Source: a virus
Reading direction: 5' to 3' (one strand)
Virus record (IMG/VR): IMGVR_UViG_3300021185_002040
Location: 1-24,063 of that record
DNA length: 24,063 bases
Shown here: positions 16,864 to 23,477 of the stretch, in pieces
How positions within the stretch are numbered: position 1 is the first letter of the stretch
Layout: each line of letters begins with the position of its first letter
The notes under the pieces: generated by a model
Seen by the model: the letters and a program-made list of their open reading frames with translations, nothing else
Databases searched by the model: none
What the model was told of the DNA's origin: nothing
Made by a program: the position numbers and the translations under genes

Positions 16864-17225
16864 TTAATCTTATCTTTTATTATGTCAGCAAGAGTTACTG
16901 TTTTTCTATGTTCCAGTCTGATATGATTTAATATTAAATTTGTTTTAGTATAAAAACCTTTAGTTGTAACACTTGGGTCTTTTGTGTTGAAGTATGAGTT
17001 TAATATATTTAAAAACTTTTCTTCCAAAAACTCTACGTGATCCAATGGCTCACGTAAATACTCTTGTATTTCTTCTAGAGAAAAATTAAACATTCTTGCA
17101 ACACCAACGAAAATGCACAGACCAAAGTATGAGTTACCTTCAAGTACAGAATCAACCTCTAAAGTGTGTTTGTTTTTTACTGCTAAGTTGTTGATTATAC
17201 CAATCTTTATATCTTGTAATTTCAT
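16860..17225 (-). CDS. Small helical protein with DnaA-domain-IV-like segment (121 aa)
   Basis: Residues about 33-75 read FGLCIFVGVARMF, then NFSLEEIQEYLREP, then LDHVEFLEEKF. This helix order, with Asp-His-Val before the last helix, resembles the DnaA C-terminal DNA-binding domain (usual DHxTV). The similarity is weak and no ATPase domain is present. The flanks are polar helices. It starts one nt after the exonuclease stop (TAAgATG) and overlaps the OB gene by ATGA. It may bind DNA at the phage origin. A Trp-repressor-like helical fold is an alternative. Confidence 0.6.
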   Translation of the reverse strand: MKLQDIKIGIINNLAVKNKHTLEVDSVLEGNSYFGLCIFVGVARMFNFSLEEIQEYLREPLDHVEFLEEKFLNILNSYFNTKDPSVTTKGFYTKTNLILNHIRLEHRKTVTLADIIKDKIK

Positions 17226-17226
17226 C

Positions 17227-18252
17227 TTAAAAATTTAATAATTTAGGTTCTTTATATCTTACGTTGAAAGTCTTTCCCCAAACAATCTTACCACTATCAC
17301 CAAAGTCTACCTCTTGTGCTCCACGATGTAATAGTATCTGTTTTATTTGTTGCATTGCTAATTGTTTACCGGATTTAGCAACCTTTTCCTCATCTCTAAA
17401 TTTTATGTATTGTTGAGTTAACTCTGTGATTTCTTCGTCAGAATCAATCTTCACTCTGTCAAGCATTGCTTTATGTTTATAAGACAAAAATTGATCAAGG
17501 TCTACTTTGTACTCGTCCTCTACATTTGGTTCTAAATGCGATATAAGTCTATAGGCTTCGTTATCGTTTAATACCCTAAAATCCGTATCAATTAAACCTC
17601 TTGCTTCTTGTACACTATTGTAGAACTTCTCTCCCTCAATAAGTATGGTTTCTTGTATGTTTTGATTAGCCTCAACTGTAAATACATCCATGTGTCTACC
17701 GTCCTTTAAAAAAGCAAATTGTCCATAGTCATATTCCAACACAAGCATATACAATTGAATCTGTGCAATATAGTATGGAGGTATTCCACCTTCCCATTTA
17801 TCTGCATTATAACCCGAAATAGTTTTTATTTCTAAAACACCTCTTCCAGACATTTCATCGTGGCTAGTTATCTGTCTGTCAATGTTTGCAAAAAGAAAAG
17901 GATATTTTTCATTAATAAATATTGAGTTTCTTCTGATAGACTTTCTTAGTTTAGTTTTACTCTGATAGTTGTCAATCATTTCAATAGGATCTCCTGTCCA
18001 ATACTGCCATAGATCAGCAACATAATCTTCTAAAAGTCTTCCATGAAACATTACCTCGTTGTCAATGTTTTTCATATTAGCAGTACCTACAGATTGATTC
18101 CATCTTGTAATTTTAGATGTCCATGGGTTTAATCCTAATAGGGTAGAGGCATCAGATCCTCCGACCATTCCTTTGTATACTAATGTTTTTCTTAATGCAA
18201 CCCACTCATCGTATGGTAGGTTTGCTGTTGGTATTCTTTTTATCTTACTCAT
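17227..18252 (-). CDS. YqaJ-family (lambda exonuclease-like) recombination nuclease
   Basis: The 341-aa protein carries the YqaJ signatures in order: GGSDASTLLGLNPW (31-44), HGRLLED (70-76), FANIDR with D125, LEIKT with E141 and K143, and PPYYIAQIQLYML with Q164. The metal-binding triad D125/E141/K143 is intact. It would resect one strand of double-stranded ends from 5' to 3', giving single strands for the annealase encoded upstream at 18486-19019. The C-terminal third (about 230-310) is helical. Its start overlaps the end of the small ribbon-helix-helix gene by ATGA. Confidence 0.92.
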   Translation of the reverse strand: MSKIKRIPTANLPYDEWVALRKTLVYKGMVGGSDASTLLGLNPWTSKITRWNQSVGTANMKNIDNEVMFHGRLLEDYVADLWQYWTGDPIEMIDNYQSKTKLRKSIRRNSIFINEKYPFLFANIDRQITSHDEMSGRGVLEIKTISGYNADKWEGGIPPYYIAQIQLYMLVLEYDYGQFAFLKDGRHMDVFTVEANQNIQETILIEGEKFYNSVQEARGLIDTDFRVLNDNEAYRLISHLEPNVEDEYKVDLDQFLSYKHKAMLDRVKIDSDEEITELTQQYIKFRDEEKVAKSGKQLAMQQIKQILLHRGAQEVDFGDSGKIVWGKTFNVRYKEPKLLNF

Positions 18253-18404
18253 ATTTTACAGGTTGTTTTTAATGACTCTCTAATTACTTCAGATATACTT
18301 TTCTTCTGTAATTTGCATCTTAATTGAAGACTTTGAACCTCTGAAGGTGTAAGTCTAAATGTTATTCTTTCTATCAATTTTTCTGTAATTCCTCTTCCCA
18401 TCAT
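18249..18404 (-). CDS. Ribbon-helix-helix DNA-binding protein (51 aa)
   Basis: The frame MMGRGITEKL... contains a beta strand ERITFRL, a turn TPSE, helix VQSLQLRCKLQ and helix SISEVIRESL. This is the strand-helix-helix signature of Arc/CopG/MobC-type regulators. It is 51 aa, a usual size for the family. The stop overlaps the exonuclease ATG (ATGA). The second ATG at 18401 is an alternative start. It would bind DNA as a dimer and may control the recombination operon. The inverted repeat just upstream could be linked to this. Confidence 0.8.
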   Translation of the reverse strand: MMGRGITEKLIERITFRLTPSEVQSLQLRCKLQKKSISEVIRESLKTTCKI

Positions 18405-18419
18405 TTGTTTTTAGAAAAA

Positions 18420-18479
18420 GGGAGGACAGGTAAAGACGGATGCCTCCACTAAGTGTTGTTGTTGGTTTGTTGTCCTCCC
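18420..18479 (-). terminator. Long-loop inverted repeat with T run (terminator/attenuator-like)
   Basis: On the - strand GGGAGGACA (18479-18471) pairs perfectly over 9 bp with TGTCCTCCC (18428-18420), with a 42-nt loop. TTTTTCT follows directly. It lies between the annealase and ribbon-helix-helix genes, so it could lower transcription of the downstream recombination and replication genes. The loop is longer than in usual terminators, so an attenuator or a protein-bound RNA structure is also possible. Confidence 0.5.
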
Positions 18480-18485
18480 CTATGT

Positions 18486-19019
18486 TTATTTGCTTGCTTG
18501 TGCGACTGCCTTTTTAGATTTTTCGGCATTTATTAAGGTTTTTAATTCCTTAATTTGTTCACTTGTTAAAAGTGATTTATTTGCGGGTATTCGCTTTTCT
18601 ACCGCAGTATAATCTACAGATACATATGCTAACATAGATTGATATATGTCTGATCCGTTAGATGCTTTTACTCTTTGTAATTCTTTTGCCTCATCTTCAT
18701 CCATTATTGAGTCCTCTCCGCTATCTACAATACCAAGTATAAATAATGCTCGGTTTAATGCTCCAGACTGACATTTTTGAAAAGAAAAAGGCTCATTGGT
18801 TCTTTTATGTGCGATACCATCTGCTACTACAACTTGTTCGGAATTATAAACCTTACCTGTCATAACAATAATACTATCGTTCATCTCTATAATATCTGTT
18901 TGTAGTGTGTATCCCTCGGTTCTAAAGTAGTCGTTGAAATAATTTAATCTTTCAATCCAAGGCACGATATTAACTCCTCTTCCTATTGATGTTTTTTTTA
19001 GTTTTCGTTTCAGTTTCAT
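18486..19019 (-). CDS. Rad52-like single-strand annealing protein (phage recombinase)
   Basis: The 177-aa protein matches the pattern of small annealases in Bacteroidota phages. It has VPWIERLNYFNDYF (19-32), a strand region YTLQTDIIEMNDSIIVMTGKV, then VVVADGIAHKRTNEP, then CQSGALNRALFILGI (83-97). The last is the family's C-x-S-A-x-x-RAL-x-x-GI helix. The tail is Lys/Ala-rich. With the exonuclease it forms an annealase-nuclease pair like lambda Bet-Exo, used for recombination and perhaps concatemer formation. The start overlaps the upstream gene by 50 bp; no later ATG preserves the core. Confidence 0.78.
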   Translation of the reverse strand: MKLKRKLKKTSIGRGVNIVPWIERLNYFNDYFRTEGYTLQTDIIEMNDSIIVMTGKVYNSEQVVVADGIAHKRTNEPFSFQKCQSGALNRALFILGIVDSGEDSIMDEDEAKELQRVKASNGSDIYQSMLAYVSVDYTAVEKRIPANKSLLTSEQIKELKTLINAEKSKKAVAQASK

Positions 19020-19236
19020 TTGGGTGTTTGTTTTTTAAATTGTTTAAATAAAAGTTTACTATGTAATATTTTCTTGCGTGAAATAATATGGATTCCCAGT
19101 CAAATCGCCAGTCTTTAATCCTCCTATCCATACAAATGTCTTCGTGATAGGTAAGCATGAACAATTTAAAGTCTCTTAGAGAAAACCTTTTACGATCATG
19201 AATAATTTCTTTGTTCTCGTAGTCAAATCTGACCAT
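18970..19236 (-). CDS. Protein of unknown function (88 aa)
   Basis: The product is charged and aromatic: FDYENKEIIHDRKRF, LRDFKLFMLTYHEDICMDRRIKDW, WESILFHARKYYIVNFYL. It then has a Lys/Asn/Thr-rich tail that overlaps the annealase start by 50 bp. No family was recognised. The long overlap is unusual here (mostly 1-14 bp), so the tail may be under constraint from the annealase start. It is the first gene after a 136-bp non-coding gap, and so may be the first gene of the recombination-replication transcript. Confidence 0.6.
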   Translation of the reverse strand: MVRFDYENKEIIHDRKRFSLRDFKLFMLTYHEDICMDRRIKDWRFDWESILFHARKYYIVNFYLNNLKNKHPNETETKTKKNINRKRS

Positions 19237-19372
19237 GTTTTTAATAGGTATTTCATGTCGTGGTTATTTAAAGTAAATGTAAGACAATTTTGGTTTACTT
19301 GAACGTAAGTGTTGTTAACAATCGTTAAAGTTCTTCACAATTGTATATAGTCTGACATATAATTTATTGTGA
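19237..19372 (-). promoter_or_regulatory. Non-coding gap with 14-bp palindrome, candidate promoter/operator
   Basis: This is one of the largest gene-free gaps of the early strand. At 19315-19328 it holds TTAAC-AATC-GTTAA, a perfect 5-bp inverted repeat, and nearby ACTT-6 nt-AAGT. On the - strand TTACATTTAC, one base from TAnnTTTG, lies between the palindrome and the 88-aa gene. I infer a control region for the recombination-replication genes; no strong promoter match is present. Confidence 0.4.
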
Positions 19373-20323
19373 CTACCTAAGTGAATATTGTTTTTGTTTT
19401 TCTATAGACTCTGTGTTAGAGTGTTTTACGTATCTATAGAAAGCAGTAGAGCCATTTGAGTGACCACTAATATTCCTTGCCTCGATTTCACTTAATCCTT
19501 TTGAAAGGTGATAAGTTATACCACTTGCTCTTAATTTGTGTGGTGTTATTATATCATATAAAAACTTTTCCTCATGTATAGGGTTTCCATTATGATCATA
19601 TGTGTAGATAATTTTCTTTTCGTGTAATTCTTTATAAGATTTAAGTAAAGTCTTTAGTCTTACTCTAAAATGTTGTTGAGAGTGTGTAAAAGCACCCTTG
19701 CCCTCTAAAAAAACACGTACATCCTTTGGTAAATAAAAAGATGATATTGAGCCAACTCCCTTCTTTGTAATTATTGTGACAACGCTTCCATCAGATGATG
19801 CTTTAAAGTTTACCAAGTCACTTACTCGCATACAAGAATATAGCATCAGCCTAGTGTAATACCATACATCTTCGAGTTCGATTCCCGGCTTGTTGTTATG
19901 TATTAACTCAACTTGTGTAGGTGTTAATGCAATTACCTCAGTCTGTAACTCTCTCATGCTTTGTAACTTAGGAAACATATAACCATAATAATCCTCTGCC
20001 TTTTTTAATGTAGTTCTTATAATCTTTAGGTGATTTTTTCTAGTGTTATGATGTTTACAATCGTCCAACATCATGTTTAAATATTTATTTACTTGTGTCT
20101 GTAAATTTCGGGTGACCTTGAGCCTGTCCTTTCTATTAGTAACGTTATTCAGATCTAAACTTTCAATATTAAAATTAAACTTGTAAGTAGACATTTGATT
20201 GTAAACTTGTCTGTAGGAGGTAATAGTAAGATTAGAAAACTTTTTACCATAGTTTAAGATTGAGCCATCTTCTAATTTAGTTATGATTTCCTTGAGTAAG
20301 GATATAAAAGTTGCTGTATTCAT
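19373..20323 (-). CDS. Second tyrosine recombinase (XerC/D-like)
   Basis: The 316-aa protein has an N-terminal helical core-binding region (about 1-125) and a catalytic domain with all usual residues: R166 (YSCMRVSDL), K187/K188 (ITKKG), HKLR with H262 and R265, GHSNGST with H288, and Y298 (or Y296) as nucleophile (YRYVKH). It has no arm-binding domain like the integrase at 11084, and is closer in size to Xer proteins. It may resolve multimers, invert DNA, or serve as the true integrase. It lies between a DnaA-IV-like gene region and the recombination genes. It has more canonical catalytic boxes than the first recombinase. Confidence 0.9.
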   Translation of the reverse strand: MNTATFISLLKEIITKLEDGSILNYGKKFSNLTITSYRQVYNQMSTYKFNFNIESLDLNNVTNRKDRLKVTRNLQTQVNKYLNMMLDDCKHHNTRKNHLKIIRTTLKKAEDYYGYMFPKLQSMRELQTEVIALTPTQVELIHNNKPGIELEDVWYYTRLMLYSCMRVSDLVNFKASSDGSVVTIITKKGVGSISSFYLPKDVRVFLEGKGAFTHSQQHFRVRLKTLLKSYKELHEKKIIYTYDHNGNPIHEEKFLYDIITPHKLRASGITYHLSKGLSEIEARNISGHSNGSTAFYRYVKHSNTESIEKQKQYSLR

Positions 20324-20365
20324 TTGAAAAGTTTTTTTAGTATTCGTTAAAATTATGTGTAGTAC

Positions 20366-20620
20366 TTAACTATCTGAAATGATTTCTTCAATCTTGTCTG
20401 ATACATTACCATAGTATTCTATGATCTTGCATGACTCCTCAAAGAATAGAGGAGATGCACCAGTCTTCTTTTGATTTAAAGTACTTTTTTTTGATTTTGA
20501 CCCGTAGATATACAAGCAAACTTCTGTCGTTGGTATTTCTGAAATTTGCAATAGTGCTAAGGCTTTTCTGCGAAATATTTCGACCGATCTACTTCGCCTT
20601 TTTTTTGTGTTTTTAGGCAT
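20366..20620 (-). CDS. Small basic protein of unknown function (84 aa)
   Basis: I chose the ATG at 20620 (MPKNTKKRRSRSVE) over 20644. It is preceded by TAAACTATACAAT, a box shared with other starts here, and the 8 extra residues would merely translate that box. The N-terminus is strongly basic (KKRRSRS). The middle holds EVCLYIYGSKSKKSTLNQKK, then a C-terminal acidic helix (EESCKIIEYYGNVSDKIEEI). It looks like a small DNA-binding or regulatory protein, but no known fold is recognised. The neighbours are a tyrosine recombinase and a DnaA-IV-like gene, so a directionality factor or regulator is possible. Confidence 0.65.
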   Translation of the reverse strand: MPKNTKKRRSRSVEIFRRKALALLQISEIPTTEVCLYIYGSKSKKSTLNQKKTGASPLFFEESCKIIEYYGNVSDKIEEIISDS

Positions 20621-20677
20621 ATTGTATAGTTTAATAGTATTCAAATTAGTTAGTTAGTTGAACATCAATTCACTAAA

Positions 20678-21223
20678 TTAATTATTATTTACTTTTATTA
20701 CAAGAATCGAGTGTAAAGTTTTTTGCAAATCCCTTGAGCAATTCTCGTCTCTTATTATTTGGTGTAGTAAATCATTTCCAATTGGATGAAATAACTCCTC
20801 CACTTTTTCTGTTACTTTATTATGCAACGATCTTAATAATGTTTCATATTTATTTTTTATATCCAAAGTCTCTGACTGAAGATTAACATAATCAACAAGT
20901 ATATCTTGACTATCAATTATATTAGAATCAAATTCAACACTTGATATTACTTTCATTACTGCATTATAATTATTTCTAAAGTCTCTGTCTGTTTCGAAAA
21001 GAGCATCAAAACCTTTTAAACTATGTAAAACAGATGCGTGATTTTTATCAAAGTATTTAGATATTCTAATGTAGGTAAGATTTAAAACCACTCTACAAAC
21101 TCTGTAGGCAATTCTTCTGGCATCAACATTTTCTCTCAATCTGTTTTTCCCCATTGGGTCTGCTTTAGTAACAACTGCTACTGCATCGCAAATAATTTCT
21201 ATATCATTATTAATTGTCTTCAT
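20678..21223 (-). CDS. DnaA domain-IV-like DNA-binding protein
   Basis: The 181-aa protein has a DnaA C-terminal-type domain at about 34-85: ARRIAYRVCRVV, LNLTYIRISKYF, then NHASVLHSLKGF, which matches the DnaA signature (usual DHTTVLHA). There is no AAA+ ATPase part. The C-terminal half is helical and acidic-polar. It should bind DnaA-box-like DNA and may recruit or block the host initiator at the phage origin, or act as a repressor. I chose the ATG at 21223, since the longer form (21289) overlaps a well-supported 59-aa gene. Confidence 0.75.
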   Translation of the reverse strand: MKTINNDIEIICDAVAVVTKADPMGKNRLRENVDARRIAYRVCRVVLNLTYIRISKYFDKNHASVLHSLKGFDALFETDRDFRNNYNAVMKVISSVEFDSNIIDSQDILVDYVNLQSETLDIKNKYETLLRSLHNKVTEKVEELFHPIGNDLLHQIIRDENCSRDLQKTLHSILVIKVNNN

Positions 21224-21245
21224 TCTTATTTTTTTTAGGTTGTTA

Positions 21246-21425
21246 TTATTGTGTAATGTTTGGTAATTTTTTATTATAGTTTCCATCATCTAAAAGATCC
21301 CATAACATTTGCTTTCCTCTAATACTATGAAACATACTATTTATAAATTGCTCATCTGTTCCGTTAGGAAACATCTCTCTAATCTGTGCTTTTAATTCTT
21401 CGTCTTTTTTGCTTAAATAGTCCAT
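21246..21425 (-). CDS. Small protein of unknown function (59 aa)
   Basis: The frame begins at an ATG sharing one base with the upstream stop (TAATG) and ends 22 bp before the DnaA-IV-like start. The product is polar and acidic-helical (MDYLSKKDEELKAQI, REMFPNGTDEQFINSMF, GKQMLWDLLDDG). No family was recognised. The exact fit between two genes supports it against the alternative of an N-terminal extension of the DnaA-like gene. Function is unknown. Confidence 0.65.
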   Translation of the reverse strand: MDYLSKKDEELKAQIREMFPNGTDEQFINSMFHSIRGKQMLWDLLDDGNYNKKLPNITQ

Positions 21426-21793
21426 TATTTCTGTTTTTTTAAATAATTATTTGCTTCTAGTTCTGTTTCAAAATATTGTGTGTATGGATCATCTCTGTGC
21501 ATTTCTTCACTAATGTCATCCCAACATGACCAAACAACACTATCACCATCAATAGTCCAATAATCATCCCCTTCTGTAAATGGATATATGTTACCTTGTT
21601 CCTCGTCTTTTATTCTAATAACTCTATTCATGTATGTAGTTGTTTCTTTTACTAAGTCTTGCACCTCTACTAGTTGTTCTTGTATCTCCTTTAAGTAGGG
21701 TAGTGATCTTGATGGGTCGTACTTGTATTTTATAGATATTGTATCTAAAACATTTTGTTTTAAAAACTTACCCATTTTTATATTGGTAGCCAT
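21425..21793 (-). CDS. Early phage protein of unknown function (122 aa)
   Basis: The N-terminal half is a long helix (about 25-65; YLKEIQEQLVEVQDLVKE, then MNRVIRIKDEEQG). The C-terminal part is GDDYWTIDGDSVVWSCWDDI, then an acidic stretch and YFETELEANNYLKKQ. The Y-W-T-I-x-G-D ... W-D ... F-x-T-E-x-E-A pattern is common in small phage early proteins of several hosts, but I know no function. It overlaps the 59-aa gene by one base, and ends a run of small genes. Confidence 0.75.
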   Translation of the reverse strand: MATNIKMGKFLKQNVLDTISIKYKYDPSRSLPYLKEIQEQLVEVQDLVKETTTYMNRVIRIKDEEQGNIYPFTEGDDYWTIDGDSVVWSCWDDISEEMHRDDPYTQYFETELEANNYLKKQK

Positions 21794-21795
21794 AG

Positions 21796-22152
21796 TTATG
21801 AATTTAGTTTTTTAAATTGTATAGTTAAATTTTGTTTCCAATGATCAGCATCTTTTTCGTACTCCTCTAGTATTTTATTTACTAATGGTATCTCATCTAT
21901 TCCAAGTCTTGATATCTTGTCTAGCATTTCATCTGTATGAATCTGAAGATTTGTTAGAAACTCCTCATCGTTCTTAAACATCGTCTCAATAAATCTTGAG
22001 TTTTGTTTTTCCAATTCTAGTTGTGCTTGTTTTACTTTAAACTTTAATGATTGTCTGAATACCCTAGTATTTTCCAACTCGTCTAAAGACTCTAATAAAA
22101 GTTGTGCGTAAAAACTTGCTTTTACAACTGCAACATAAGTTTGATCTTTCAT
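21796..22152 (-). CDS. Helical coiled-coil protein of unknown function (118 aa)
   Basis: The sequence is nearly all helix-forming with heptad-like spacing of Leu/Ile/Val. Examples are YAQLLLESLDELENTRVF, LKFKVKQAQLELEKQNSR and IDEIPLVNKILEEYEKD. It is likely an alpha-helical bundle or coiled coil. There is no membrane segment, signal peptide or motif. Its stop lies 2 bp from the ATG of the next gene. No function is assigned. Confidence 0.7.
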   Translation of the reverse strand: MKDQTYVAVVKASFYAQLLLESLDELENTRVFRQSLKFKVKQAQLELEKQNSRFIETMFKNDEEFLTNLQIHTDEMLDKISRLGIDEIPLVNKILEEYEKDADHWKQNLTIQFKKLNS

Positions 22153-22169
22153 TTTTTAAATTTTATTAA

Positions 22170-22448
22170 TTAATATATCCTTTCTTGACCTTGAGAATTT
22201 GTAATCATTTCCTCTCCATATTTATCACTTAGTTCTTCATTGTATTCATAAAGATCAACTTCATTAGTTCTTTGCAACAAGTCATCTAAGGTTTTAAATA
22301 CATGAGTATAAATACCACTCATTGTAGCCTCCCATTCTTCCATGGCACTATTGTAAAACAAAAACCACTTTCCTAAATCTAATTGTCCTTCTTCTACTAA
22401 CTCAGTAACAGAAGACTTATCTATTCCCCAAAAATTATTTTCCATCAT
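22170..22448 (-). CDS. Acidic protein of unknown function (92 aa)
   Basis: The product is acidic (ELVEEGQLDLG, YEYNEELSDKYGEE) and aromatic (GKWFLFYNSAMEEWEATM). The segment THVFKTLDDLLQRTNE is helical. No family was recognised. Its ATG overlaps the stop of a 23-codon frame upstream by ATGA. It sits in a cluster of small acidic early genes, which in many phages encode host-interaction or anti-defence proteins. That role is inference by context only. Confidence 0.7.
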   Translation of the reverse strand: MMENNFWGIDKSSVTELVEEGQLDLGKWFLFYNSAMEEWEATMSGIYTHVFKTLDDLLQRTNEVDLYEYNEELSDKYGEEMITNSQGQERIY

Positions 22449-22516
22449 CTTAATAAATTATACGATACTTTGATTATTATAAAACATATCCAAGCAAGTA
22501 CCATCAACGTGAACAT
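22445..22516 (-). CDS. Possible 23-residue membrane peptide
   Basis: A short frame starts at ATG 22516, 6 nt after AGGAG (ATAGGAGAAAACATG), one of the few Shine-Dalgarno-like sequences here. It ends in a TGA overlapping the next ATG (ATGA). The peptide is almost wholly hydrophobic (LMVLAWICFIIIKVSY), long enough for one membrane span. It may be a leader or coupling peptide for the 92-aa gene, or a small membrane effector. The evidence is limited to the coupling, RBS and composition. Confidence 0.4.
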   Translation of the reverse strand: MFTLMVLAWICFIIIKVSYNLLR

Positions 22517-22551
22517 GTTTTCTCCTATACTATTTTTTCTTCTCACTTTAT

Positions 22552-22734
22552 TTAAGTTATAATTTGATTAATTATATCTTCTACTTCGTGTTCATTTACT
22601 ACCATATCTGTATCGTCAGCAATGTTAACATATGCGACATCAGAATCCTCTCTTAGTTGGCATATAAGATTTTCCAAACCTCCATATCTTGTCATAATTG
22701 ATTTAAGTACTAGGTTATGTTTATTACTTTCCAT
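22552..22734 (-). CDS. Small acidic protein of unknown function (60 aa)
   Basis: The protein has an N-terminal helix (LVLKSIMTRYGGLENLICQL), a strand region (VAYVNIADDTDMVV) and a C-terminal helix (HEVEDIINQIIT). It is acidic. The gap to the upstream gene is 5 bp, and its start reads TAAGTAATATG. It resembles short early phage proteins of no known function. Confidence 0.6.
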   Translation of the reverse strand: MESNKHNLVLKSIMTRYGGLENLICQLREDSDVAYVNIADDTDMVVNEHEVEDIINQIIT

Positions 22735-22739
22735 ATTAC

Positions 22740-23186
22740 TTAATCTTCAAGTTCTTTTAATCCATTATATTCTGCGTGAAATCGTATAGCAGACCAAATT
22801 TGATCCATAGTTGCTTCATTAGTTAATGCAGAATCCAACACATCTTGTGCTTCATCATCGTCACACTTAAACATACCTTTGACATCGGCAACTTGCCATA
22901 AATTACCCGTATAAAATCCTCTTTTTGTCAACAACTCTTTTAGGGCAGTAGTAGAAAGTTCCCAATTATCAGACTCTCTTACTACTATATCATCCTCATC
23001 TCTAGTTTCAATACAATAGACATGATACCTTCCATTTTCAATATTATCACAAATTTGTTGTATTTGTTCCACATCAAATTCGGCTTCCCAATTTTTACCT
23101 AACGTCATTTCTGCGTGTTTTTCAAGGTTGTTGTTTCCAACGAAACCATATGTAGAATTATATCTACCTTCTAAATTTACTTTCAT
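22740..23186 (-). CDS. Acidic phage protein with conserved C-terminal helical domain (148 aa)
   Basis: The N-terminal part (about 1-60) is mixed and acidic (GKNWEAEFDVEQIQQICDNI). The centre has NGRYHVYCIETRDEDDIVVRES. The C-terminal domain (about 95-145) reads LWQVADVKGMFKC, DDDEAQDVLDSAL and MDQIWSAIRFHAE. This W-x-V-x-D-V ... A-x-x-V-L ... IW-x-I pattern is common as a stand-alone domain in phage early proteins, with no function known to me. The 11-bp gap to the gene upstream carries the AACTATATAAT box just before the ATG. Confidence 0.75.
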   Translation of the reverse strand: MKVNLEGRYNSTYGFVGNNNLEKHAEMTLGKNWEAEFDVEQIQQICDNIENGRYHVYCIETRDEDDIVVRESDNWELSTTALKELLTKRGFYTGNLWQVADVKGMFKCDDDEAQDVLDSALTNEATMDQIWSAIRFHAEYNGLKELED

Positions 23187-23199
23187 ATTATATAGTTTT
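23187..23199 (-). promoter_or_regulatory. AAAACTATATAAT box directly upstream of ATG 23186
   Basis: Identical to the box at 23940-23952. Here it fills the whole gap between the upstream TAA and the ATG (TAA, AACTATATAAT, ATG), as does the variant before 12833. Confidence 0.5.
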
Positions 23200-23476
23200 A
23201 GTTGTATTGATTAATAAATTGTACTACTGCTTTGTATGTGGTGTCAATTTTAAAAGCACCTCCAAGTATTTCAATGTGAGTTTCTTCAATTTGAGCATTA
23301 CACATATCAATATTGAATCTGTAAGCATTGCCATTCTCATCTCTAAGACCCTCTATCTTCTCAACTACGGGCATAAGCCAATCCCAAGAGGTGTTATAGT
23401 TAGGTGTGACATATTCGCCCATCTCTTGATGGTCTTCCATTCCCATAAATTCTGATATTAGTTTATTACTATTCAT
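23198..23476 (-). CDS. Phage protein with NKLISEFMG...SWDWLMPVVEKIE motif (92 aa)
   Basis: I chose ATG 23476 (MNSNKLISEFMG), one nt after the upstream TAA, over 23509, which overlaps that gene. The protein shows NKLISEFMGMED, then YNTSWDWLMPVVEKIEGL, then an ILGGAFKIDTTYKAVVQFINQYN end. This pattern is frequent in phages and plasmids of Bacteroidota and other groups as a small alpha/beta protein of unknown role. It sits in the early cluster of small genes. The AAAACTAAATAAT box precedes the start. Confidence 0.85.
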   Translation of the reverse strand: MNSNKLISEFMGMEDHQEMGEYVTPNYNTSWDWLMPVVEKIEGLRDENGNAYRFNIDMCNAQIEETHIEILGGAFKIDTTYKAVVQFINQYN

Positions 23477-23477
23477 A

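Noticed and set aside
20645-20657. TTAGTTAGTTAG short tandem repeat
   Set aside because: Only three 4-bp units in AT-rich intergenic DNA; no support for function.
21224-21289. Longer start of the DnaA-like gene (203 aa)
   Set aside because: It overlaps the end of the coupled 59-aa frame; the extra residues are low-complexity Asn-rich sequence.
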